Of a stretch of 64,000 nucleotides of DNA, positions 55,519-64,000 are shown in pieces. The notes under the pieces are model-generated. The model was not told the DNA's origin, made no database searches, and worked only from the letters and a program-made list of their open reading frames with translations. How positions within the stretch are numbered: position 1 is the stretch's first letter; every line of letters starts with the position of its first letter. Location of the stretch: assembly GCF_002127325.2 (NCBI RefSeq), contig NC_035448.2, positions 4,707,220-4,771,219 on the forward strand. The letters run 5' to 3'. Origin of the DNA: Helianthus annuus (Eukaryota > Streptophyta > Magnoliopsida > Asterales > Asteraceae). The position numbers and the translations under genes are program-made.

Positions 55519-58500
55519 TCAACTGTCGGTATTGTCCAATCTTTGTGTCGTCTCGCTTGATTCAGACGGTTTCTTTTCCTGCAAATCGCCATTTTTCTCG
55601 GGAGTATTCGTCTCATTATCAGCATTGCAGATTACATCCTCGGTTTTTGATGAGTCAGCAGGTGCCGAGACCGGATCATTCTTCTGGATATCAGCATTGC
55701 ATATTACATCCGATGAGTCAGCAGGCGATGATACGGGACCATTCTTCAGATTGTCAGCATTGCCGTTTACATCCTCGGTTTTTGATGAGTCAGCAGGTGT
55801 CGAGACCGGAATATTCTTCTGATTATCAGCATTGCAGTTTACATCCTCGGTTTTTGATGAGTCAGCAGGTGTCGAGACCGGAATATTCTTCAGATTGTCA
55901 GCATTGCATATTACATCTGCGGTTTTTGATGAGTCAGCAGGCGTTGAAAGGGGATCGTTTTTCTCATTATCAGCATTGCAGATTAGATCCTCGGTTTTCG
56001 ATGAGTCAGCAGGAGTTGAGACGGGAGTATTTTTCTGATTATCAGAACTGCGTATGACATATGCGGTTTTTGATGAGTCATCAGGTGTCGTGACGGGATC
56101 ATTCATCTGGATATCAACATTGCAGATTACATCATCGGTTTTTGATGAGTCAGCAGGAGTCGAGACGGGAGTATTTTTCTGATCATCAGCACTGCATATG
56201 ACATCAGCGGTTTTTGATGAGTCAGCAGGCGTCGAGACGGGATGGTCCTTCTGATTTTCAGCATTGCAGATTACATCAGCGGTTTTTGATGAGCCCGCAT
56301 GTAAGCCCCACGCTTTTAGGCCCATCACCACACGTGGTCGGCTGTAATTAAGAGTTAAGACAGTTGACATTTTAGATGACTATACTGCTAGACCTGGCAA
56401 ACGGGTCGGTTCGGGTCGGGTCATGGGTCAAAACGGGTTCGGGTCAAAACGGGTCAATTACAAAAAAGAGTTGTTTTGGTTCAGGTCGAAACGGGTTCGG
56501 GTCGGAACGGGTTCGGTTAATACATATCATGTTGTATAGACTGTCTATCAACAGATCATTTGACCGAATAATACAAAGGAATCAGTTAACATGATATTTT
56601 GATGTACGTTAAATGTTAACTAACCTTTGCTTTCTTTTCCTCTTCTGCTCTGGCTGCCTGAAAACGTTGATTAACCAAAGTATCAGCTTTACGTAGCATT
56701 TTTTTATTTTGAAAAAACAATAGAAACCACGATTAAAAAAGTAATCAGCACTTACTCGGCAGATGTGGTATCGGGGCTCGGTAACCTTCTCTTTCTTTTC
56801 CTCTTCTGCTCTGGCCGCCTGAAAACGTTGATTAACCAAAGTATCAGCTTTACGTAACATTTTATTTATTTTGAAAAAACAACAGAAACCACGATTAAAA
56901 AAGCAATCAGCACTTACTCGGAAGATGTGGTAACGGGGCTCGGTAAATCAGCAACTTGTTCCTGTTGCTAATATGATAAATCAGTAACATAAAAAAGTAA
57001 GTATATAAATATTAAAAAGAAGGGGCAATTTCATATATACCCCTACAAACTTGCAAAATAACATATATACCCTTACAAAGTAGTTGAAATATCATATATG
57101 CCCAATTCATTAAAAACAATTTAATAAATGACAATTTTACCCTTATTTTTCTAAAACTTTGAAATCTCATATATGACCTTTAACTTCAAGTTCAAATATT
57201 ATATATACTCATTTCTAGCATAATTTATTTAGCTTAAATATTATATATGGAGTATATTATTGTTTAAGGGTAAAAATAAAAATTAAAACGGGTAAAAATA
57301 AATTTAAGCAAAAAATGTGTTATATAAAAATATAAAGTTAAAAAGATGAGCATATATGAAAACTTGAAGTTAAAAAAATAAGGATAAAATGATCATTTAT
57401 TAGATTGTTTTTATTAAATTGGGTATACTTGATATTTTAACTACTTTGTAAGGGCGTATATGATATTTTTAGTTTTGGTTGGGTATATATGAAATTTTTA
57501 AAGTTTGTGAGGGTATATATGAAATTAATCCTAAGAAAAAATTATGAAAAAAAGTATAAATACAGAATTATGAAAAGAAAGTAACTTGATCAGGCAAAAC
57601 GTCATCAAGCATCTCCCACTTTTCACTACATAGATCCAGCACTTCTTCATCACCATCGACATACGATACCTGCATTAAAAAAAATAATCAGAAATACAAA
57701 CTTTATAAAAAAAAAAAAAGCATAAAAAAACTTATTTCCATAGATCATATAAAAACTATCATACACTCACCTTGTGCTTGTTATCTACATGGTTGTAAGA
57801 AGAAACAGTACCTTCATAATACCTGCGCGAAACATAACATATAAATATCGAGCGAATAATATTACAAACAATAAAACATTATCCATTTAGTTAATCCATA
57901 TAACGGAACTTACATTTTATCCAATGGCCACCAAACCTTTACTCTATGGCCCACCAAATCTTGCCCCCATTTCTTTGAAGTGTCCTGTATTGAAAATTAA
58001 AGTTAATAAAAATGTCCGTAAATTGTTAATGGAAAGGCTCAAACTATCTACACACCAAGTGTGTAGATAGCCAACCCAAAAAGGTGGTTTTTGTCTTATG
58101 TGTATACCCTGCAGTGTCGAGCTGTGACCAAAGCGCGGCGTTTTGGTCCGGTCAACCAGACAAAGACCGACGGGTGTCTGACGGGTCTGTTGACCGGACC
58201 AAAACGCCGAGCTTTGGCCGCGTTTTGGTCCTGTCAACCAGACAAAAGACTGTGTCTGGTTGACAGGACCAAAACGTGGCCAAAGCTCGGCGTTTTGGTC
58301 CGGTCAACAGACCCGTCAGACACCCGTCAGTCATTGTCTGGTTGACCGGACCAAAACGCCACGCTTTGGCCACAGCTCGACACTGCAAGGTGTGCATATA
58401 AGACAAAAAACACCTTTTTGGTGTGCCAATAGGCAAATGGGTGTGCAAATAGGTACACCACATTTAAGCCATACCTTGCCATGAGAACCATTAGCAAGAC

Positions 58501-61500
58501 GCTTGTTAGAAAGCTTTCTTCTACTTTGTGTTTTATTAATATTTGTTTGTTGCGTTAACGGTTCTGCATCATCATGATCCGATATGATCACATCCTCCTT
58601 CTTCACAACCACGTTATATAAAGAACTTGATTGCCTTTTGTCGTGAAATCGAGTTTTCCTCGTCTCTTCTTTTGAGTTTTGAACAGAATTAGGGCTATTA
58701 TCTTGATTTAAACTGTTTTTATTTTTCTTTGGTCGGCCCCTTCTAGGAGTTTCTACTTCTTTTCCCTTTAACGGACTTTTATCGTTAAACTTTTGCTTCT
58801 TCACGGATCCACCGTTCTCCAACGTACTACGATCCCTCTTGTGAGTACTGTTAGTTCTCGTAGATCTAGTTACCTGCAAAAAAGATTTTGAATTTTGGAA
58901 CTAACTAGTTTTTATACCCGCTGCGCGTTGCGACGGCGCCGTACGCGAGGTCACAAATTATAGACTACAATCAACCCGACTCGTTTCCGAACTATATTTA
59001 CGTTGAAACGTAGAGTAATCCAAATTTATACCGTTGAATGAAAGTGTATTGTATTTGACCCGACTTGTTTTCAAACAAAATTTTCGTCCAAACGTAGAAC
59101 TCAAAACATACATAAAATAAACATGTGTGTTGGCGTCATACGCAGCGTGATAAAGTATAGACTACAATCGGCCCGGCCCGACTCGTTTCCAAACTAAATT
59201 TACATCAAAACGTATCGTAACTCAAATTTATATCGTCGAATGAAAAATTACTATATTTGACCCGATTTGTTACCAAACAAAATTATGTCAAAACGTACAT
59301 AAAAATAGAACATTATATAATTGACCCGACTCGTTTCCAAACAAAAATTACATTAAAGTGTAAGAAGAACTCGAATTTAGGGGTGAGCAATGTCCAATAA
59401 CCGACCCGACCCGACGATTACCCGAACCGACCAGAAACCCGAAGAATGAACCTAAAGATTAAATCGGGTATCGGTTCTAGATGATTTCTGGTTCATCGGT
59501 GTTCACTTAAAAAACCGACCCGGTCATCAAAAGACATATTCGATTCATATAATTGTAATTTCCTTCAAGATTACTTAGAATCATCTACTCGATTGGAAAG
59601 ATGTGAAGCAAAACTCTTTATTATGCTGAACAACTCCGATTAAAGGTCATTCCGATGTTCAAGACTTCAACTTTCAAGTTTCAGGTAACATGCAACTTTT
59701 GATTATGGGGATCAATTGAATAAAAATTGACATCTCCCAAATGTTTATAATAAACGCACACCAGATGGTCGGTCGATGAAATGCATTTGTGATTATGAAC
59801 TATGAAAGTTACCTTTGACTAACACAGAGGGTGTAGTGAATGATACAGATAGCAAACTCAGATTTGCATGCTTTAGAAGATATGTAGTGAATGTTACAGA
59901 CTTACAACTAATTTAGGTCCGGTTTGCATACTCGGGTTTTTCAGGTTTTTGGACCGACCCGACCCGAACCCGACTCCTGGTGAAACTTAAGAATCGACCC
60001 TTGTACCTACCTTATACGGTTCGGTTCGGTGTGGGTGATTTTTCGGGTCGGTTATCGGGTATTTTCGGTCCGCCCCAAATTCTGCTCACCCCTAATCGAA
60101 TTTATACCGACACGTACATAAAATATAAAAACATAAGAAATTAGTTTTAGGGCAGACACGAAACTTTGAAAACTTAGACGGGTCAAAGTGACATTTATAA
60201 AATTAAAGGGTTACTTTTGACATTTTATCAGACTTTGGGGGTAGAATGGATCGGTGGCTTTTACCACCGACCTTTTGTTTTAAGGTATTATAAATAATAT
60301 AAAGCCCTAGAAAATAAAATTTTAGAATAAATATAAACGCACCATATGACCGTTTTCATGGGCATTCTGGCATAAGACAGTCACCACTTCAGCATAATCA
60401 TCAAGATTTGAATTTACAAGCTTCGTTATTGTTTCGGAGTACGGCTTCAGTGTATCGATACAATTTCTCAGGACCTTTTCTGCTACTTTCCAAGAAGCAA
60501 TTGTAACACCCTGAAAGCCAAATAACGATTAAAACGTTCACAAAATATCATACATTTTGTAAGTATATAAAACCATTCATAGAGCTATGCAGTTAATGCG
60601 GTAAAATATCGGATATCGGTCATGGACCGATATTTGAAATATAGGTTATCTCGGTGAGATATCGGTGGGATATCGGTAATTTTAATATAATGCAGAATTT
60701 ATATATATAACAATTTAACACCAATAATTCAGTGATATATCAGTGATATATCGGTTATATCGGTCAAATATTGGTGATATATCGGTTATATCGGTCAAAT
60801 ATCGGTGTTATATCGGTTATATCGGTCAAATATCGGTCAATATCGCCGATAATATCGGTACCGATATTTGACACCGATATTTTACTAAGGGACCGATATA
60901 ACCGATATATCAGCGATATTAACTGCATAGTCATAGAGAAAAATTAAGTACCAGGTTTTCTTTTTTAACATGAGAAATTAGAAGGGATAAAAGCTCAGTA
61001 GCAATTTCGTCACTTTCTTCAATAATAACCGTCATGATAGCTTCAATGTCTGAGAATACCGAGTGAGGGTGCTTTACGCTAAATTTCAACGACAAAAACA
61101 ATATCAACTTTAAAATTTTCGCAATAACGAATTCAAATTTAAGCACATCGAGGGCTCTAACCTGATTTCGCTTAAAAATCGCTCGAACATTTCGAGAACC
61201 AATGCATCACACTCCAAATCCAATATCAATAAGCACGATTTAACTTTAGCAACAGACTCAAGAATATGAATGGCTTTATGATAGCTTTGACCGTTAACGT
61301 TCGACAATTGCCCAAAAGCGAGTACAATTAGCTGGAAGATATCCTATGATAAAAAAACGGTATAATAAAGTAATAAAACATCAAATAACAGTCATAACCA
61401 GTCTGAGTTTTTAGCGAAAACAATTTAGGTTTTGAAATACCTTCATGATTTCATCCTTATAAGGTGGTTCGGGTGCGGTAATTCTCGCTACTTCACAAAG

Positions 61501-63710
61501 ACAAGACGCCACGAATATTTTAACGTCAATTTCTGAGTGCTTTAGTAGTCCATCAGCAATTAGGGCTCCCATTGAGGGCACAAGTGCACCTTGCATCGAG
61601 AGAGACGGTGCTTGACCCACAAAACTTAACAGGTGCTCCGTTTTCTTATAGTAAAAAGGGCAAGTTTTGTAAGTATAATTGGCAAGTTAAGAACATTAAT
61701 CCATCTAAACTATCATTGAAAAAAAAAAGAAATTAAACATATTTCAAGTTTTCAACAGAGATTTTGACTCCAAAACCCTAAAAAACCTAATGAAAGTTTG
61801 CTATCTGCTTCAGTATACACCTCTGTTATCAAGGCTCACTAAGGCGCACTTTTCAGGCCCAATGCATCCTTCTCGCTTCGCTTCAAAAAGCCCCACTTTC
61901 AGGCTCTCGGGCGCATTTTTCAGACCAAATTCCGGCCAAAAAACATCTGAAACAATTATCCCAGACCTAAACAAACATAAATTAACCTAAAACAGCCTAA
62001 ACTAGCCCTAAACAAACATGAAATCAACATAAAACAGCCTACACTAGCCCTAAACAAACATGAAATCAACATAAAACAGCCTAAACTACCCCTAAACAAA
62101 CATGAAATCAACATAAAACAGCCTAAACTACCCCTAAACAAACCTGAAATCAACCTAAAATAGCCTAAACTACCCCTAAACAAGCGTGAATTCAAAAACA
62201 AACGTGAATTCAACCTAAAACAGCCTAAAACTAACCCTAAAAAGACATGAATTCCACCTAAACTAGCCCTAAACAAACCTGAAATCAACCTAAAACAGCC
62301 TATACTAGTCCTAAACAAACCTGAAATCAACGTAAAACAGCCTAAACTAGCCCTAAACAAACCTGCAATCAACCTAAAACAAGCTATACTAGCCCTGAAA
62401 CAAGCCTAAAACATGTCTAAAACCCCAAAAAATGTATTCTTGTACTACGAACCTCGCTTATAAAAACCCTAGTTTTTTAAGCTCCTTGCTGATGCCCAAG
62501 GGCTCACCCTCCGCGCCTTAAGTGTGTTTCGCGCCTTGCGGCTTAGACAACTATGATATACACCATAGTTGTTAAAAGCCATCGCCTCTTGCGCCTAGGC
62601 CCAATTTCCTAGCGAGGCGAGGCAATTGCGCCTTAAGTCAAGGCAATTGCGCTTTAATTCTCCAAGTGATGGTTCATGCGCAGGTTCCGGCGAGATTCCT
62701 AGATTCTTGAGAGCTTTCGGCCAAATTCTCTAAATTCTGGCAAGATTCTAGCTAGATTTCTACTTTTATCTAACGAAACTACTTTTCTACACTAATAAAC
62801 TAGCATTTTATAGCTTTTGGTACTAAATAGACGATATTAAATGTTATGTAATAGCTTTAGTTTATTTTATTTGAAGAATATTATTAATTTTCTATTATAT
62901 AAAAATATTTTATGTTTTTTTGTTGTACGTTTTTTTTTTTTTTCCTAAGGCCCGTGCTTTTTTTACGCCTTGCGCCTAGGCCCCAGGCGAGGCCTATGCG
63001 CCTTGAGTGCGCTTAACGCTTTTAATAACTATGATATACACAATTACACACATACACAATTTACAAGCAGTGATCGAACAGACAAACATCTACACCTAAA
63101 ACCTCAAATTAGTACACAAACTATAAACAATATATAGTACCTAATCTAGTTAACAAAGTAGCAGATACACGTAAACGATAAAAAAAAGTTAGGTCAACGA
63201 TAACTTACGTCAACAAGATCTAAAACATCGAAATAGAATACAAACGGGCAACAAACTGCGCTGCAATCCCTTTTTGGATAGCAGGTATAATCAGCAAGTT
63301 AACAACATTACTCCATCTAAATTATCCTTGAACAAAGCCAGTTAAACATGTTTTAACACATATTTTAACTTCAAAACCCTAAAAAACCTAATGAGAGTTT
63401 GCTAATTGCTATCTGCTTCAGCAGCATCCATACATACACATAAATTAGGGCTTACTTACACAAACAATGATCAAATATCTAATTCTAAACCTAAATCCTC
63501 AAATTAACAAATTCGTACATGATTCATAAACAATATGCACTACATAATCCGATTAACAAAGAAGCAGATACACATAAACGATATTGATAAGAGATGACTT
63601 ACATCAAGAAGGTCTAGAAGGTTCTTGGTGGAAGAAGGAGGGAATGCAAGGTGTTCACCGGCTTCTTTGAGGCGTTGCTCCAACTCGTTAACTGGAGAAA
63701 CGTAATCCAT
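55519..63710 (-). CDS. PDS5: PDS5C-type sister-chromatid cohesion protein, 785 aa, 13 exons
   Basis: PDS5 proteins bind cohesin and regulate its hold on chromatin; the plant C/D/E type is short and has a Tudor domain. Exons: 63710-63603, 61644-61441, 61343-61162, 61078-60952, 60510-60343, 58873-58475, 57984-57914, 57822-57771, 57669-57586, 56961-56918, 56818-56756, 56657-56625, 56341-55519; total 2358 nt, all GT-AG and in phase. Residues 1-263 are the HEAT-like N terminus (DVKIFVASCLCEVARITAPEPPY; VKSCLLILDLECDALV; VIIEESDEIATELL). Residues 264-396 are basic, with AT-hook-like RRGRPKK at 307-313. Residues 397-465 form the Tudor domain (DLVGHRVKVWWPLDKMYYEG to VSYVDGDEEVLDL). Two KRKRK motifs follow, then 24-residue repeats. 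The assignment is firm to about residue 465; the last four exons rest on frame and splice sites. Confidence 0.88.
55600..56292 (-). repeat. 72-bp coding tandem repeat (9-10 copies) in the last PDS5-like exon
   Basis: Encodes imperfect 24-residue units: SSKTxDVICNADNxKNxPVS followed by TPAD. One unit lacks three residues (KTE), and every change of length is a multiple of three, keeping the frame. Acidic, Ser/Thr/Pro-containing and probably disordered. Confidence 0.85.
56390..56525. mobile_element. Fragment of a GGGTCGGGT-type hAT-like element in the last intron
   Basis: TAGACCTGGCAAACGGGTCGG starts a run of CGGGTC/CGGGTTCGG motifs, as in dispersed plant hAT-like repeats. No opposite end, so truncated. 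Confidence 0.5.
56629..56922 (-). repeat. Tandem duplication (about 160 bp) carrying a PDS5-like exon and its intron
   Basis: 56629-56761 and 56789-56922 align closely (CTTTCTTTTCCTCTTCTGCT, GAAAACGTTGATTAACC, AACCACGATTAAAAAAG, ACTTACTCGG). Each carries the acceptor and the start of an exon encoding PEQKRKRK, so exons 11 and 12 are duplicates, while exons 10 and 11 share the LPSPxTTS-encoding 3' end. Confidence 0.85.
57023..57531. mobile_element. Inverted-repeat MITE in PDS5-like intron 9, about 509 bp
   Basis: GGCAATTTCATATATACCCCTACAAACTT at the left pairs with the complement of the right end (AATTTCATATATACCCTCACAAACTTT), and symmetry continues inward. Flanks are A-rich, so the duplication is uncertain. 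Confidence 0.6.
58034..58472. mobile_element. Foldback element with long arms, about 439 bp, ending at a splice donor
   Basis: Arms of about 170-200 bp (containing GCAGTGTCGAGCTGTG, GTTTTGGTCCGGTCAACCAG and TGTTGACCGGACC blocks) pair around a 10-nt loop at 58244-58253. The terminal GGCTCAAA / TTTAAGCC are inverted. The high-coordinate end is 1-2 nt from the GT donor of PDS5-like exon 6 (58474-58473). ORFs on both strands across it are artefacts of the foldback. Confidence 0.75.
58905..60285 (-). mobile_element. Helitron-like element in PDS5-like intron 5
   Basis: Minus strand end: GTCGCAACGCGC hairpin-like stretch, then GGGTATAAAAA and CTAG (58908-58905) followed by T. The interior has repeated TTTCCAAACTAAATTTACGT-type segments. 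The likely 5' end on the minus strand is near 60285 (TTATAATACCTTAAAAC). It carries a nested hAT-like element. Confidence 0.5.
59378..60094. mobile_element. hAT-like non-autonomous element, 717 bp, nested in the Helitron
   Basis: Ends TAGGGGTGAGCA and complement; flanks CTCGAATT (59370-59377) and ATCGAATT (60095-60102) match 7 of 8. The subterminal parts are CCGACCCGACC / GGTCGGTT motifs. The centre has unrelated AT-rich sequence. Confidence 0.8.
60585..60930. mobile_element. hAT-like element, 346 bp, in PDS5-like intron 4, exact 8-bp TSD
   Basis: Inverted ends CTATGCAGTTAAT, flanked by exact TCATAGAG (60577-60584, 60931-60938). The interior is made of ATATCGGT / ACCGATAT motifs. It lies 20 nt downstream of the exon 4 donor. 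Confidence 0.88.
61821..62555. mobile_element. hAT-like element A in PDS5-like intron 1, 735 bp, with internal array
   Basis: Left CTCTGTTATCAAGGCTCACTAAGGCGC and right GCGCCTTGCGGCTTAGACAACTATG are imperfectly inverted. Flanks GTATACAC (61813-61820) and ATATACAC (62556-62563) match 7 of 8. 61960-62400 is a tandem array of roughly 40-bp units (AAACAAACATGAAATCAACA, TAAAACAGCCTAAACTAGCC). The 138-codon ORF across it is a repeat artefact. Confidence 0.65.
62564..63033. mobile_element. hAT-like element B in PDS5-like intron 1, 470 bp, exact 8-bp TSD
   Basis: Inverted ends CATAGTTGTTAAAAGC / GCTTTTAATAACTATG. Exact ATATACAC at 62556-62563 and 63034-63041. Related to 43178-43594 (shared CGATTCTAG-type centre, CTTTTATCTAA..., TAATATTAAATGTTAT). 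Confidence 0.85.
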
Positions 63711-63879
63711 TTTCGACACCTTTTGATCCAGAAATGTTAATTGGAGTTTACTATCGGAATTGTTTAGGAAACCTAATTTTGGGACTCAGAATGTACGGAA
63801 AAGGTTGAAGAATAGTGGATTTTCTGAATGAAATAACAGTCGAAAAATGCAAGTGATTTGGGGTTTTGTTTGTCGAAAC
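63711..63879 (-). promoter_or_regulatory. PDS5-like 5' leader/promoter region
   Basis: Upstream of the ATG on the minus strand. It contains AG-rich leader-type sequence; no convincing TATA box. An element fragment follows beyond 63880. Confidence 0.35.
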
Positions 63880-64000
63880 TAGATACCAGTACCGGTACCG
63901 GTTTTTTACCGAATCGGTGCCATTTTTTTTTTTTGGTGTTTTCGGTACTTGTTTTGTCGAATTTTGCTTTTAAATACCGGTATTGTACTGAATATTTTTT
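63880..64000. mobile_element. Incomplete hAT-like element with GGTACCGG motifs at window edge
   Basis: CCAGTACCGGTACCGGTTTT, CGGTGCC and ATACCGGTAT resemble the interior of 50537-50775. The window ends before the second terminus. Confidence 0.5.

Larger units (their letters stand above)
61650..63640 (-). repeat. Diverged tandem duplication of PDS5-like exon 1 end plus intron 1
   Basis: 63265-63640 and (61650-61820 plus 63042-63264) align as two units: shared blocks include CAAAACCCTAAAAAACCTAATGA, TTTGCTA...CTATCTGCTTCAG, CACAAACTATAAACAATAT and GCAGATACACGTAAACGATA. The second unit retains a donor-like GAC|GTAAG at 63209-63208, preceded by codons like those at the end of exon 1 (DVLDLVD versus NLLDLLD). 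Elements A and B split it. Confidence 0.7.

Noticed and set aside
55392..56057. 221-codon plus-strand ORF with repeated SSHYQHCRLHPRF-like units
   Set aside because: Antisense shadow of the 72-bp repeat in the PDS5-like last exon.
58091..58484. ORFs on both strands (84 and 74 codons plus, 97 and 103 minus)
   Set aside because: They have near-identical sequences on opposite strands because they read the two arms of the foldback element.
61956..62372. 138-codon minus-strand ORF with SLGCFRLISGLFR-type repeats
   Set aside because: Product of the roughly 40-bp tandem array inside hAT-like element A; looks like a repeat protein only because the array length keeps a frame open.

Overview
This window looks like nuclear DNA from a flowering plant. 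A eudicot, most likely Asteraceae, is my inference from the styles of the retrotransposon, FAR1-like and MITE sequences; no search was possible. Genes are intron-rich with GT-AG junctions, intergenic DNA is AT-rich, and transposable elements make up most of the sequence. Bacterial features (operons, Shine-Dalgarno sites, CRISPR) are absent.

Layout. (1) 1-2764: a small hAT-like element, a 148-codon ORF of unknown function, and the 3' end of a FAR1-RELATED SEQUENCE-like (FRS) gene on the minus strand. (2) 2765-24470: a Ty3/gypsy Tekay-type chromovirus (element 1) inserted in the last exon of that FRS gene with an A5 target duplication. Its own 3' LTR is split by a second, nearly pristine Tekay-type complex (element 2, 12024-24409, target duplication AGACT) with the order LTR - full gag-pol - LTR - gag/protease only - truncated LTR. 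(3) 24476-27192: the 5' exons of the interrupted FRS gene, with an in-frame stop. (4) 27193-45340: gene-poor DNA holding MITEs, Helitrons, SINEs, a wrecked Ty1/copia element, a solo LTR, satellite-like arrays, and broken copies of the two real genes further right. (5) 45345-49468 minus: a complete five-exon cinnamoyl-CoA reductase gene (333 residues). (6) 49469-55518: intergenic DNA with hAT-like, MULE-like and Helitron-like elements. (7) 55519-63710 minus: a complete 13-exon PDS5C-type cohesin-cofactor gene (785 residues; HEAT-like N terminus, AT-hook-like motif, Tudor domain, unusual 24-residue C-terminal repeats) whose introns carry at least seven elements.

Only the CCR gene (monolignol biosynthesis) and the PDS5-like gene (sister-chromatid cohesion) look intact, and they are functionally unrelated. 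The FRS gene is dead or dying. I assembled the exon models by hand from splice consensus, reading frame and family resemblance; both intact models close exactly in frame (1002 and 2358 nt). The most interesting material is the three-LTR composite with its chimeric gag-protease ORF and perfect leader palindromes, nested Helitrons carrying an array of copies of their own 3' hairpin, two hAT-like elements apparently stacked on one 8-bp target, a foldback element abutting a splice donor, and the repeat and exon duplications in the PDS5-like gene.
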